Shown here: positions 37,121-48,627 of the stretch, in pieces
How positions within the stretch are numbered: the stretch's first letter is position 1
Layout of the letters: each line of letters starts with the position of its first letter
Source: Nemertoderma westbladi
Taxonomy: Eukaryota; Xenacoelomorpha; Nemertodermatida; Nemertodermatidae
Direction of reading: 5' to 3'
Assembly: GCA_032718475.1 (NCBI GenBank)
Contig: JAUCBJ010000675.1
Span: 124,001 to 188,000 of the forward strand
Length of the DNA: 64,000 nt
Translations under genes and position numbers: made by a program
The notes under the pieces: generated by a model
What the model was told of the DNA's origin: nothing
What the model saw: only the letters and a program-made list of their open reading frames with translations
Databases searched by the model: none

Positions 37121-37290
37121 GTTGTTTACTCAAGTAGGTTGGTATTTTTTGGCTTTTTACTTTTGCTGTGTGTTGGTGTTGCCGTTGCATTATAAAGTGT
37201 TGTTTGCACTGGACTTTTGCCTGTTATTAGTAATGTGTTGCAAACTTTTTGCCTCTGGTAAGGGCAAAACGAGCCTATACAGGGGGTATG

Positions 37291-37309
37291 GTGGTGGGGG
37301 GGGGGGGGG
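37291..37309 (+). repeat. G-rich homopolymer tract
   Basis: GGTGGTGG followed by an uninterrupted run of 14 G bases. It is a potential quadruplex former and a likely site of length error or instability. It is not coding as far as can be seen. Confidence 0.85.
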
Positions 37310-37369
37310 CAGTAACAATGGAACAATATGTTCCACTCATGACACGGTGTCTAAGTGAGGCAAGTATAT

Positions 37370-38110
37370 ATCCTTGAGATGGTTCATTATCGGATTTCCA
37401 ACTGTCAGTTGCAATTACCTGCGTAATGCATGGTTAGTTTATCGATGGCAGTTAGAGTCAATCTATGTTTTCCCCCACCAACAGGTTTATTGTCTAACAG
37501 TTTTCCCTTTGCAGTAAGTTTTGTAAGCAAATCACGAAAATGCATCCTAATCGTTTATGATAATGATGCATGCTATCTATCTTATTCAGCCTATTGCACT
37601 TGTTATCTGTAATGTCTGATGGCGCTGCTAATGTTTTTCTCTAGATTCACTGCTGTCAATTTAGTTTTTCCTCATATCTGAATAGAATTATATTCAATTA
37701 AAATAGACATGTCTGAATATAACTGGCATTGTTGGCGTGCACCATATATATGTATTTTATATATATATTCCCTATATTTTGACCCATAGTCTGGATCATT
37801 GGATTTCGCTTTGGTCTCTCAAAGATCACAACACTGGTCTCCATTGATCCACTAGAACCAACAAAAAGACTAGTTCAGTTTTCTTTGTGCCTTACAAACC
37901 ATCCCTTGTATTTGTCGGAATCTTTTTTGTATGGTATAAATAGGTACATTGTTCACAAAGTTTGCTAAGGCTACCATAGACAATAACTTTCCCAGTTGTC
38001 ATGGAAATGACAAATCCTATGCAATAATTGGATGTGAATCCAGATTTTGACTAGGATCCAACGTAACAGCCAGAACAGCTACAATTACCTCTGTTATAGT
38101 CCGGTGTTGA
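37370..38110 (-). pseudogene. Mutator-like (MULE) transposase relic
   Basis: The minus-strand reading gives, in order, CIGFVISMTTGKVIVYGSLS, LCEQCTYLYHTKKDSDKYKG, WFVRHKEN...FVGSSGSMET and, after several stops, SMHHYHKRLGCIFVICLQNL, then KLTAKGKLLDNKPVGGGKHR and LTAIDKLTMHYAG. This matches the layout of animal Mutator-like transposase proteins: GxVxDxxxLSKxCxxC, SGAME, NHVxKRxGxxLRxL, GGKGKLTxxxIDKLxxYYG. Segments with the second catalytic Asp are lost. It is broken and inactive; ends and target duplications were not found. Confidence 0.6.
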
Positions 38111-39598
38111 ATTATTTCATAGATTATAATATTTAAATAATCAAATTAAATAGATGCAATTAAAAATCTTCCATAAATTCAATAAATTAATTTTAATAAG
38201 CCATGAAACCAACTCATAACCATGCCACCCCAGATCCAAACTTTTCCTTTGTATATGACATGGCTATGTGCTGGATCATTTTTGCATACAGCTTTTTCTC
38301 GAAATGATACTTATTGCTGGGTGAAACGAATATGAATGTGTATCCCATTCGGTTTGGCATCAATTTGTTCCATTATGATTATTGCGTTCGTTCTTTGCGT
38401 AGGTGCTGCGTGAGGAACTGGTTGTGGTTCATTTTCAAGAACATTCTTAGTTGGTTTCCCATTCAGTTTAGTGTGACTGACAAAAGTCGAGACGGATCAA
38501 TACGAACACCTTGATAACATTTCCCCACTACCATCTTAGACATGCCAAGGGCATCAATAATCCTTGTAATGGATTGCCCTGCAGCACACCAACGTCTCGA
38601 AGTCGCATTTGGACAGAACCAAATGCAGGATACAGTCGCAGTATTGACACAGTTTGGGTTGTCTCGTAGTGTCCCCATACGAACTAAGAACCCCATTGAG
38701 GGGGCAGAACGAACAACGTCAGGTTGCATACTATCGGCAACGATACTCACATGGGATTGCAATGGAGCCTGAGAGCCCCGGCATGCCAAGGAACCAGCCA
38801 CCAAAACCGTTGAGAAACAAGTACAGTTTAATACACTTTAAATAAATCTCAGCAGTGTGGCTCAGTGATGCTTCTTTAGTGCCAAATATTATTAACCAAC
38901 CAGACCACAGACAGCCAGTTTTGGGAAAAGAATATTAGAAAAGACAAAACAAGCTTGAAAAAAGCTCAAAAAAAGCTTGAAACGAAGCTAGAAAAAGCTA
39001 GAAAAAACTCAAAAACGTAGAATACCACACATAAAAAAGCAGTGCGGAAACGGGTCTTTTTTTTCTTGAATTGAGGCATCACATGTTACTATTTGACCCT
39101 CTCCCATCGTTAGCAATGGTTTCCATGGTCTAGGATTCCATGCTGGACTCTAACTGCTGATGATTCTGTAATAGAATATAATATATACAGTAGATATATT
39201 TGATTCGGTAGATAAAAATAATAATGGGGCCACTCAAGATAGTCAGATAGTCATAACTTGTCATGTTTGGACAGTACTGTAGTAGGCCTACAGCAGAATT
39301 ACGTATATTACTGTATTAATGACTGAAACGTTTGTCCTGATGTCGGTTTATATATTAATTTAATTTATTAATATTATTTTAATTAATATATAATATTAAG
39401 AAGGAAGATTTTTAGATAGTGAATGTCGATTTTCTCCTATCCACCCATAATGAATCCAAATGGGCCTACTGGAGCCCCCAGAATGTTTATGAAATCCAAG
39501 ACATTTCTGGATTTGCTCGAAAATGCTCAGTTACAGACAGGGGATAGCCTGAAAATTACTCCTATTTTTCTAAAGCCAAATTATTAATTAGATAAATT
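38111..39598. other. Unassigned stretch in transposon graveyard
   Basis: No gene or repeat is identified with confidence. There is AT-rich palindromic DNA around 39350-39405 (TATTAATTTAATTTATTAATA-like) and A-rich AAAAGCT words around 38945-39005. Confidence 0.5.
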
Positions 39599-39760
39599 GT
39601 ATTCACTTAAGTTAGATGGCCATACAAAATTTTGTCAGAGATTTTGCTGAAGATTGGAAGAAGAATTGATATTGGGCGATAATTACGGACTTCAAAGGGA
39701 TTATCCGCCTTTTTATGGGAATAACGTTAGTCTGTTTTACTATATCGGGGAATTTAGTTA
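39599..39760 (-). pseudogene. LINE reverse transcriptase fragment (LINE-D)
   Basis: The minus strand reads VIPIKKADNPFEVRNYRPIS followed by ILLPIFSKISDKILYGHL and a stop. This is the RT segment with the NYRPIS motif found in CR1, Jockey and I-like LINEs. Only about 50 codons remain. Confidence 0.75.
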
Positions 39761-39935
39761 CTTGCTCACCATGATAAGTATATTAATTTAGATTGATGCT
39801 GAGATATTATTTTATTACCAGTCGAATCGGAAAAGAATTATTTGTTGAGCGGTTTTCGTTTAAACGTAGGATATTGTATTCTACTTCAATAGGTATAGTA
39901 TCACTCAATCGTATCCCATCTGAATAACTTTGCTT

Positions 39936-40075
39936 ATGCGGGTCAACCCGTTGAAATATAAAACGAATATAATTATTTAGGTGTAATACTTCAACCGTCT
40001 TTGTGCTTTTCTAAACATATTAAAATGTCAGTCGTACAATTAAATTGGGTCTTTAACACAGTTACCATTATTATC
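39936..40075 (+). pseudogene. LINE RT thumb fragment (LINE-E)
   Basis: Plus-strand frame AGQPVEI-stop-NEYNYLGVILQPSLCFSKHIKM matches the conserved YLGVxLD...W/F-x-x-HI segment at the C-terminal end of LINE RT domains. It lies head-to-head with LINE-D, so either the two are separate relics or one element was inverted in part. Confidence 0.55.
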
Positions 40076-40425
40076 AATTGTAACAGGTATGAAAATATTT
40101 TCTGGTAAAGTTGAACCTCCAAATACTCTACTAAGTACATAAGATTTAGGGAAGAACGAAATCAAAACTTCATAACCATATTCAGTGTTCTCACTAGGAC
40201 TACCTCGCACGCATTTCATCACAAACTCTGTAATATTCTGTAATAATTTTATTATTCACCTCAGCCACGACCACTCTTGGTGGCTCTGTATCTTCTATAC
40301 AACTATAGTTTGCAAGTTGCCTAATTCACTGTTTCGTACCGCAACGTATTACCGTATCGCATAATCCTTATGGTTTGTAATTTTCATTTTTCATTACATA
40401 TTTTCTACATAGAAATAATTGCACA

Positions 40426-41588
40426 TGTAAAAGCTTTTGCGGATATAATCAGTCCCCCTCGTCCGCAAAGTACCGTTATAGGTGTTTTAACGGACATAAA
40501 AGTCATTCTTCTGTATGTGTGCTTTGGCGGACATGGTAAGGCAAAAAACCCGCAATGCGTCAAATACCCTGGCACAGCTTAGCCTTGATGATTCAGATTA
40601 CGACATCTAACAGCTGGTTGCTGACATGGAAACGGCCATTGGACACATGGTTCTTTGTTTAGCTTAACAGCCAATCAGAGCGATTTTTTCTGTCGATGTG
40701 GAGATATTTGGCAGATCATGCTAGGAGTGTTCAGTCTTACTGTTTTTTCTTGATACTGTTGTGTTGTTTCTATCTAGGCCAGGAACACCGGCTCTAGAGT
40801 CAATTCGTTTCAGACTTTAGAAGAAACATTAGTAGGCTTAAGATTATAGAGCGTATAACTGTTATCTTGTCATATCATATCTTAACCTACCGTCTTAATG
40901 CTTTTTACTGTTGTCATATTTTGTATCAGTTGGTTGAATATTATTTGGAGAACATTTATAAAGAACCCAAATTTCCCAATTTTCTTGATACACTACAGGT
41001 TAGAGAGACAGGTTACATATAGCGATTGCGACTTATATTATAGTGGTTTGTAGTGAATTTAATGCTATTTGATAAGCACTACATGAGTCAGTTGCTGTTC
41101 TCTTTATACATGATAAAATTCATTGACGGTCGGCAAATTAGTGAGCAGTATTGTGTGTTACCGGTAGTGTGCATGATTGTGACTGATAACTAAGCATTTC
41201 CTAAAGAATGCGCCTCATACGTGAATCATAAGCCTTACCGACGTACCGTTGTGTTTAGTACAAGTCATATCTCTGTTTACCTAGATAGAGCGCCACGTCC
41301 TAAAGGAACTGTTAATATTTCCCGAAAGTGAATAATATTAGTCAGAAATTATTTATTAACGATCAATCGAATAATACAGTAAGCTTACACTGCAATAACA
41401 ATCTAAGCCCTCAGAATCCAGTCTCCCGGGTATATCCAGCGGGTGAATGGACGCGCACTAGGCTGGCTTCTGCTACTGTTGTGTTTATTGGTATTAAATA
41501 TTTGTCAATTTCTAAAGTCTATTTATAAACCAAAAGACATATAAATTTTGGCAGGTTAAACTGCTAAAGGTCTTCAAAAGCGTGTACA
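40426..41588 (+). repeat. BEL2 outer 5' LTR (1163 bp)
   Basis: It begins TGTAAAAGCTTTTGCG and ends GCGTGTACA. It is related to the reverse complement of the inner copy's LTRs, which on the plus strand begin TGTTTGCGC and end GCTTTTACA. Alignment is recognisable along the length but clearly more diverged than between the two inner LTRs, so the outer copy is older or belongs to a different subfamily. Confidence 0.85.
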
Positions 41589-41660
41589 ATAACAGTTATT
41601 GTCTTTATTGCAGTAAGCAATAAAGTTGAAAGTACCGGTCGACCGGTAAACCTGAACCGG

Positions 41661-41774
41661 TACTGCTGTAGGTCCGTAGGCCCAACTGCCAGAATCGGTA
41701 CTGCTGTAGGTCCGTAGGCCCAACTGCCAGAATCGGTACTGCTGTAGGTCTGTAGGCCCAACTGTCCTAACCGG
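41661..41774 (+). repeat. 38-bp tandem repeat, three units
   Basis: Units start at 41661, 41699 and 41737, each TACTGCTGTAGGTCYGTAGG plus 18 bases. The last unit has several changes. It lies in the BEL2 leader. Confidence 0.88.
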
Positions 41775-41949
41775 TACTTCCAGTATAAGTACATTAGTAT
41801 TATTCGATTTTGATTATTGTATACCGGTAGGTCTCGATATTAAATCGGGGACGCCTGGTTTTTATTGGGATTTTACTTAAGTCTATTTCTGTCAGTTTTA
41901 TTTCCTAGTAAGTTAATATTGAGCTGAAGACGTGTAAGTCTGCTCAGAT

Positions 41950-42530
41950 TGTTCAGATAACTGTAGGCCGGACTGTTGTCGGATTGTTGTTGGGTTTGGA
42001 GAGATTACGGCGTGTGTAGAGTTTGTCTGATAAAGTGCCAGTTAGTAAGTTGGGGCAGCCAGAGCTGTAAGGTCAATCCCCTCTTAAAGAATAAGTCGTA
42101 CTACCGTGTTAGAACGCATACTAACTAACCATTTCGGAATCTGCATATACTGTAGTTTATTTAGGCTTGACAGTATTCTGCCAGCGTTTTGGCCTGTGTT
42201 TGTTTGTGTGGTCTGTTCAGGTACCGTAATAGTTATTACTCAGATATTTTGTAGGCTGGATTGTTGTCTAGCTATTATTAGGTCTGAAGAGATTGCTGCG
42301 TGTGTAGAGTTTGTCTGATAAAGTGCCAGTTAGTAAGTTGGGGCAGCCATAGCTGTAAGGTCAATCCCCTCTTAAAGAATAAGTCGTACTACCGTGTTAG
42401 AACGCATGCTAACTAACCATTTCGGAATCTGCACATACTGTAGTTTATTTAGGCTTGGTGGTAGTCTGCCAGCGTTTGGTTTGTATTTTGTTTGAGTATT
42501 CTGTACGGGTAGCGTAATATTTATTATTCA
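41950..42530 (+). repeat. 288-bp tandem duplication in BEL2 leader
   Basis: TGTGTAGAGTTTGTCTGATA starts at 42013 and again at 42301. The copies contain the shared segment GGTCAATCCCCTCTTAAAGA and end with TTTATTTAGGCTTG. The inner antisense copy carries the same two-unit arrangement at about 58130-58680. Confidence 0.85.
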
Positions 42531-43474
42531 GAGTTTATGCGATTATTCGCAACATTCATGTCCCTAAGTTTATTCCTACAGTAATTGTGCTTGTTACACA
42601 TACCGTTATAGTTAAATTAACCCCGGTACTACACGGGCTGCTTGGCGTAGGTAAAGACTGGTGACTTTGTGCTCCGGTCACTCCAGCAGATGCCGTGGTT
42701 CTTTTAACTGTTCAAGTATATTTAACTACTGATTATTGTTGTACCAGTATTTGTACCTAATTTAGGGTTTAGTGTACAGTGCTTTCCGAAAGTAATTAGT
42801 GTGTAGGCAGTGTATTGTGTTGTAAAGTGGTTAATAGGCACGTTGGATCTGGTAGTCCGCGGTAATTAACTTCCAGGTAGGAACACTCCGTGATACATAA
42901 CGTAGTACCTATAGCGATACGGCTATAGGTCGTCAGACGGTGGTATTTTTCCTATCTGGACAGCGCAACATATTTACTACTACTTATTATTTTCAAATAC
43001 CGTAGTACCCTGTCCGTTGTAATAACCAGAATTCTAACCCTTTGTTAGGCTGGTTTGTAGACTTCCTGTAAAATTACCCTAAAATTTCGTACGTAATATT
43101 TTTGTTGTGTTTAATTAGAGATTTAATCTCACCCGTATCGTAAGTAATTTGTAGTATTAAGTAACTTAGGTAAATTAGAATTATCTGTTTTAGTGTCAAA
43201 TAAGTAGCACTTCACTGAGAGCGCACAGCTTCTGTGTAGTGACTCCCCCAGAAATAATAACATTTATTTCAAATATTGACAAAACCCATTTTAAACGGGT
43301 ATATAAATATTATAAATCAACTCAAACGATTTATAAATAGTAGGCCTGCCATACAACAACTAGGTCTCAATATCAGTTGGACTACTGCTTAAATAACGGT
43401 AATAAAGTAAGTTAAAGTAACCAAGTAACCCTAAAATATTCAGAAATTCAATTATTCTAAAATAATTGACATAC

Positions 43475-43712
43475 CGGTATTTACCATAGGCTTATTATAT
43501 TTATTTCTATAAATTTGGGCTGAAATCATACCGGTATTCTGTAATTAATTCTAGTTCATAATTATACTTATATATACTATAAGTGTAAGCTGCATACCGG
43601 TATTCACGATAGGCCTATTATATATTTATATATATTTGTGCTAAAATTATATACCGGTACTCTGTGACAAACCTAGTTTACAATACTTATATATACTATA
43701 AGTGTATACCGT
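43475..43712 (+). repeat. TACCGGTA-bearing repeats before BEL2 gag
   Basis: Two units of roughly 120 bp each contain two TACCGGTA palindromes, an ATAGGCCTATTATAT-like segment and TTATATATACTATAAGTGTA. They lie 100-350 bp upstream of the gag ATG. The inner copy has the counterpart at about 56865-57115. Confidence 0.8.
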
Positions 43713-43823
43713 TATTCTAATATACTGTAATAAATTACCGGTACTAGGCCAACGGTCATACTGAATTACTAGACTTGCTTTATCTGTAACTATAGCAGTA
43801 GGCATTCAACTGTATAGCTAAGC

Positions 43824-44225
43824 ATGTCTGACACCCAGCAAAACCTGTCAGACAGTCTAATCGATACAACCATCTGTGACACAGATAGGAGTGTGGAGCG
43901 ATTAAGAAAGGGGTTCAGCTCACCTCCTACTGAAAGAAAGGTCATCCCTCCAGTAGTAGTATCAGACCCTAGGCTAATCCAACACCGTAGGTCTATCATC
44001 GGCACTCGGGCCCAAGTCAAACGGAACCAGGAAGCAGCTGTCCAACAGCAGCAACATCCTAGTCAAGAAACTTGTTCCCAGCGATCCGATAGCTCCAGTA
44101 GTTCGGATACTGTAGAGCTGACCCCCGAACGCGGAGTGCAGATGGCGGCTACAGCCTACTCGGATCCCCTTCTCACCCTTCCTGCCGCAGTGCTAACTAC
44201 TATATTGATTGCGGTGGAGGAACAC
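43824..44225 (+). CDS. BEL2 outer gag, N-terminal exon-like fragment
   Basis: This is the first 134 codons of BEL2 gag, from ATG 43824 (MSDTQQNLSDSLIDTTICDT) to the insertion point. They are about 80 percent identical by eye to the start of the inner copy's gag (56730). The region is Ser/Pro/Gln-rich with VIPPVVVSDPRLIQHRRSII and SSSSDTVELTPERG, and ends in the helix LPAAVLTTILIAVEEH. The frame then enters the LTR of the inner copy. The remainder resumes at 60080. Confidence 0.88.
44221..44225. repeat. Target-site duplication AACAC, left copy
   Basis: AACAC precedes the TG end of the inner copy's left LTR and recurs at 60075-60079 after its CA end. Confidence 0.93.
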
Positions 44226-45374
44226 TGTTTGCGCTTTTAAGACCTTTGACAGTTTAACCTGCCAAATTAGGATGTCTTTTGGATGATATCTAGTCTTTAG
44301 CCTATGACGAGTATTTGATACACTACATTAGCCGAAGTCAGTCTATGCGCAATCATTCACCCGCTGGATATACCCGGGAGACGGAATTCGGAAGCTTAAT
44401 GATTGATGGTGTAAGCCTACCGTATTATTCGACTGATCGTAATATATAATCTCTGACAAATATTATTCACTTTCGGGAAATATTAACAGTTCCTTTAGGA
44501 CGTGGCGCTCTAAATATGTAAACAGAGTTATGACTTAAACTAGACACAACGAAAAGGCTATAGATTCACGTATATGGCGCATTCTTTAGGAGATGCTTTG
44601 TTATCAGTTACACTCATACACAATGCTGCACAATACTGCACACTAATCTGCCGACCTTCACTAAATTTGGTCACGTATAAAGAGAGCAACATACAATTTA
44701 TGTCGGGCATATGAAATAGCATTAGATTCACTTCAAACCACTTAACATAGGTCGCAATCGTTTATCTGTAACCGGTCTCTCTAACCTTTAGTATATCAAG
44801 AAGATTGGGATGTCGGACTATTGATCAGTATTCCGATATAATATTTCATCAACAAATATAATGAACAACCGACAGCAAAAGCAGTAATATTAGTAATTTA
44901 TGGATAGTGAATGAGTAAGTAAGTAGGTAGGATAACAGATATACGTTCTATAATTAAGCCTACTAATTTTAGACTAAAGACTGAAACACGGAGGTGCCAA
45001 AAGCCGGTGTTCTTAGGCTCTGGGCAAAAACATAACACTGAACTACTGAGTTCTGTATCCACCTCCAACACAGAGACAAAAAACGCTCTGATTGGTCAAC
45101 CGAACAACGAGAGAACAAAGAAACAAAGAAATGTCGACGTGGCAATATCAGCTGTTAGCCGTCATCATGGTAGCGACACTGTTTTCAAGAGTATCTAGCT
45201 TATCGCGTCACGAGATTGCGGATTATGTCCTCTAAAGTACAAATACAGAAGAAATGACTTTTATGTCCTCTAAAACACCAGTACAGCAAGGACACGGCCT
45301 TTTTATGCCTGGCAAACCAACTACAGAGTACTTTAAGGGGATAATAACCGGTTAATTACGCAAAAGCTTTTTCA
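44226..45374 (-). repeat. BEL2 inner 3' LTR (1149 bp)
   Basis: Plus-strand TGTTTGCGC...TTTTTCA. Compared with 58926-60074 the differences cluster in the last 430 bp. Frames inside it (for example 45007-45198) also occur in the other LTR and have no recognisable content. Confidence 0.93.
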
Positions 45375-45385
45375 CCGCTCCCAGA
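45375..45385 (-). promoter_or_regulatory. BEL2 inner polypurine tract
   Basis: The minus strand reads CTGGGAGCGG immediately before the TG start of the 3' LTR, the place of plus-strand priming. It confirms the minus orientation. Confidence 0.6.
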
Positions 45386-45452
45386 AAATGGGATTTAAGT
45401 CTATAAAATATAACAAATCACAGTTTCTAAAATATAAAGATACTCTAAACAG

Positions 45453-46973
45453 TTAGTCTTTCTTACGCAGACGGCGTTTACGCAGTTTTTTGAGGCTAGC
45501 AAGAGTCCTTTTCTCTTTGGGGCGAGCCACTTTACTAGGAGGGCTATAAATCCTGGGTGAAGGGTGCAATATGATTGCATGAGAAGGTGTAGGATTATGG
45601 TCGGGGTATCCGCCGTTTCGATATGCTTCTCCTCGAGCTGATTTTCCTCCGCTCGTAGCTGGATACGTTCATCCAAAAACTCTCGCAGAGAATGGGGTTG
45701 TCTAAGTTCGATATCTTCTTAGAGATTCTGGATTTCACAATCGAACTGAGATAAAGACAATTCGTTTATCGCTTGGACTTGCTGTTACAACTTACGTTTA
45801 TCTGAACAAACGCAGGTTTCCTTTCTGATCTTTGTAGAATAGCGTTTAACTCGTTTGGTACAACGTTCTCCGCCACTTTGGTGACAGGTTATATCGTGTT
45901 AAGCCGGGACGATGGTAAGGGTTAAACGGCGATATTAAATGTCCGCGTCCCAATCCGGCTAGGTAGAATGGGCTAATATCTAGGAAGCCCACAACTGGGG
46001 TGCCACCGACTAATTGTTCAGGTAACACTAGATCTTTGAGCAGTGAGTACAGCTCGGGAGGATCCGTCATACTAATAGGATCAAGAGTCTGAAGTCTCAC
46101 TAGGGAATGAGGAGTTCTGATCGAGTATTCCGAAACTCTGATCATTGGTTTATTTAAGGATCGTCTGAGTCGAACGAGCGTAGGTGATACATCGAACAAG
46201 TTTCGCTCGAAACTCCTGTAAGTATAGCGAGTAAAACCGTGTTTAAAGCAACGTCTCCGCGGATGTTTATGTCTTTCCGTTTGTTGGTTGGGTCTTGGGC
46301 ATTCATCGCAATAATACCAAAAACGCACGTCTTGTAGGGGAAACGCGAGTGATCTTTCTCCAGCTTACAATATTCCTCCATCCGTTCGAAGCTATCCGGT
46401 ACAACAGGTAGCGATCGATAGGCGGTAAGATACATCATAGTGGAATAGAGCCGTTTGAGTTCTACCATGCGGTCATGATGTATACCTTGAGGATATCGAG
46501 TTTCTAGATTCTGTTGACTGGTAATATCGAGATAGGTTTCTCTCAAGAATTCCAGGTATTTGGTGGAGTCGCTGCGTTTATCCGGCTCTTCGACATCTGC
46601 ACTTTCGAGTCGGTTTCGAATATAATTTTCGTGTTCGAGTCTCAGTTTATCGTTCCGCTTCCGCTGGGTATGATATTTAAATAAACCATTTCCCTTTGGT
46701 GTCTATATCGTTCGTATCGTGTAGGTCGATAGGATGACCAGTAGTTAAGAAGTCCATATACGTACCATTACGATGCGTATAGCGAGCGGTGAATTTCCTA
46801 TAGTCCAACTCACGCGTGAGCTGCTCTTGGGACATTGGCGGTTCGATATGACGACCATCGTCCTCCGCAGCAGTTGGACCAGCGTCGCCGCGTATCAAGC
46901 TATCAACAAACGCTTGTAAAGGTAGAGTATATCGCTCTCTGATACCAAGATCATCTTCTATCAACTCAATCAT
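45453..46973 (-). pseudogene. BEL2 ORF-A homologue, post-integrase accessory gene
   Basis: This is a counterpart of BEL1 ORF-A at the same place downstream of integrase. It starts at ATG 46973 (MIELIEDDLGIRERYTL) and is broken by frameshifts near 46680 and 46330-46400 and again after 45846. The middle reads LKRLYSTMMYLTAYRSLPVV (BEL1: ISRLYHTMQYLKAHKPMPAV). It then has RFWYYCDECPRPNQQ...RRRCFKH, that is C-x2-C-x16-C-x2-H, aligning with YYQCGSC...ARCSNH of BEL1. Near the C-terminus YRNGGYPDHNP resembles YQEGGYPLSNP of BEL1. The end is strongly basic (KKLRKRRLRKKD), like a nuclear localisation signal. Function is unknown. No ORF-B counterpart was found in this copy. Confidence 0.7.
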
Positions 46974-48627
46974 ATCTGCTATATAAGTTTATCCATATTA
47001 TAATGAGTTTATATTTAGGCGAGCGGGCGTCGCTGCCTACCTCTCTCTGCCCCCGGACAGTGCGAGATCCTCAGCGCTGGTGTACTTTCGCCGATGTGCC
47101 TATCGCCAACGTCGTAGCTGCACAACGACTACAACAACCAGCACGAGCCACTCCACCGTCCGTCCCAAAGGCTTAGATATACTTCAGGTTCTTACTGGAG
47201 AGTTAGGGTAACTTTCACAATTGCGACTCGCTACTGTAAACACACCTTAGTAGTAACATTCACCTACAAACGCACAAATTCCACGTAACAGTCACAAATG
47301 GTACACATTCTATCACACATTCGGGTCATTTGTCCGTTAGTCAAGTGCCTTCCAGAATGTCACGTTGTTATTATGTATTCTTGGATACTAGCGGTGTGCT
47401 ATTTATTCCGTATGCTATTCAATACGCAAGCCCTTTATTGTTCTTTTAACTCACTTCTAATTCTAGCGTGGTTGTTGCCATGGTGACATTATGGAAAACT
47501 AGCGGTAGAATTAGGGTAATTCTCATGCATACAGATCTGGGATGCTATTTAATAGTAAGTCTTTAATGGTCAATATCCCCTTTATACATGATTCTATGAA
47601 TTTTATCGGCTATTGACTATACATTGGAGATTCTCGCACACAAATACACTTAATAGAGTGAATCTCCGCTCCCATGATCTATTAATTAATGGAATTTTGG
47701 GAATGTTATAAATTGTATAAAATGACAATTTATTAAATTCATTGAAATATCTGAATTTAAATTTATTCCCGTAAATTTTATTATTTAATGTTAAATAGAC
47801 ACAATTTTATTCCAGAACGTGTCTGGGGACTGGGATCCTTGATTCTAGGAATTTTGTCCTTTTAAGAGTATCGGTAAGTGCTACGATATCTTAATCGACT
47901 AGAATTTTAAAGGATCTGATATTTGGCAGATTTTTGTAAATATTAATAATTAATATTTAGGATGGGCACCAGTTTATTCCAGAACTTGTCTGGGGACGTT
48001 AACCATTGATTCTAGAAATTTGTCTTTCAAGTATATCGGTGGGTGCCGCGATATCTTAATCGACTAGAATTACAGATGGTCAAAGGGTTTAACAGATTTA
48101 TTTTGCGTTATACGCTACTGTTAAAGGGACATCACGCTACTATATGTATTATTTAATATACGGTATGAGAGCAATATCGCACGAAGCAATGTCAGTGTGA
48201 AGAGGCAAGTCGTTTCCAAGGTCTACCCAGAGCTTGGTTTAGCCGAGACACGAGGATCTGAACTTTGCATTCCTAATACTCTGCCTACCAATAATACTTG
48301 AATATAGTAGTGGCTTTATTGTACTTTAATAAGTACGGACATTTCATCTTACTGTAGTCACGTATTTATAATGTAATACGGGCAGTAAGGAAGGAGAAAA
48401 AGAAATATTTCTCGCCGTCGCACTAAAAATATATTATAAGTAATTACGTACGTAATAAACACTAATATATTGCACTAATCTACTAAATGATCACTAAAAT
48501 AACATGTTACTAAATAAAATTAAATAAAACGATTAAAATAAAATTACATAATAATACATACATAAATATAAAAATAAAACAAATACAAATATAAAATAAT
48601 ATGGTCACACACCCACTCCAGCCGTTG
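46974..48627 (-). other. BEL2 inner spacer between integrase and ORF-A
   Basis: An AT-rich region without a coding signal. It contains a diverged tandem duplication of period about 167 bp (47806-47920 and 47973-48085; shared words TTTATTCCAGAAC and GATATCTTAATCGACTAGAA). Bases 48440-48600 are nearly pure A/T. It may carry the promoter or splice acceptor for ORF-A, but none is evident. Confidence 0.6.
47806..48085 (-). repeat. 167-bp diverged tandem duplication
   Basis: Two copies start at 47806 and 47973. Each has TTTATTCCAGAAC, TGTCTGGGGAC, GATTCTAG and GATATCTTAATCGACTAG in the same order. Confidence 0.8.

Larger units (their letters stand above)
41589..43823 (+). other. BEL2 outer leader with tandem repeats
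   Basis: A 2.2-kb untranslated leader. It holds three tandem 38-bp units (41661-41774), a tandem duplication of period 288 bp (from about 41950 to 42530) and two units of about 120 bp rich in TACCGGTA (43475-43712). No primer binding site of the TGG type is seen after the LTR. Equivalent repeats are visible in the leader of the inner copy. Confidence 0.75.

Noticed and set aside
38280-38830. Possible Tc1/mariner-like helix-turn-helix (GQSITRIIDALGMSKMVV) on the minus strand
   Set aside because: It is an isolated resemblance without the DDE motifs in a consistent order or terminal inverted repeats.
45007-45198. ORF in BEL2 LTR, repeated at 59707-59898
   Set aside because: It is present because the LTR is duplicated; it has no domain and is antisense to the element's transcription.
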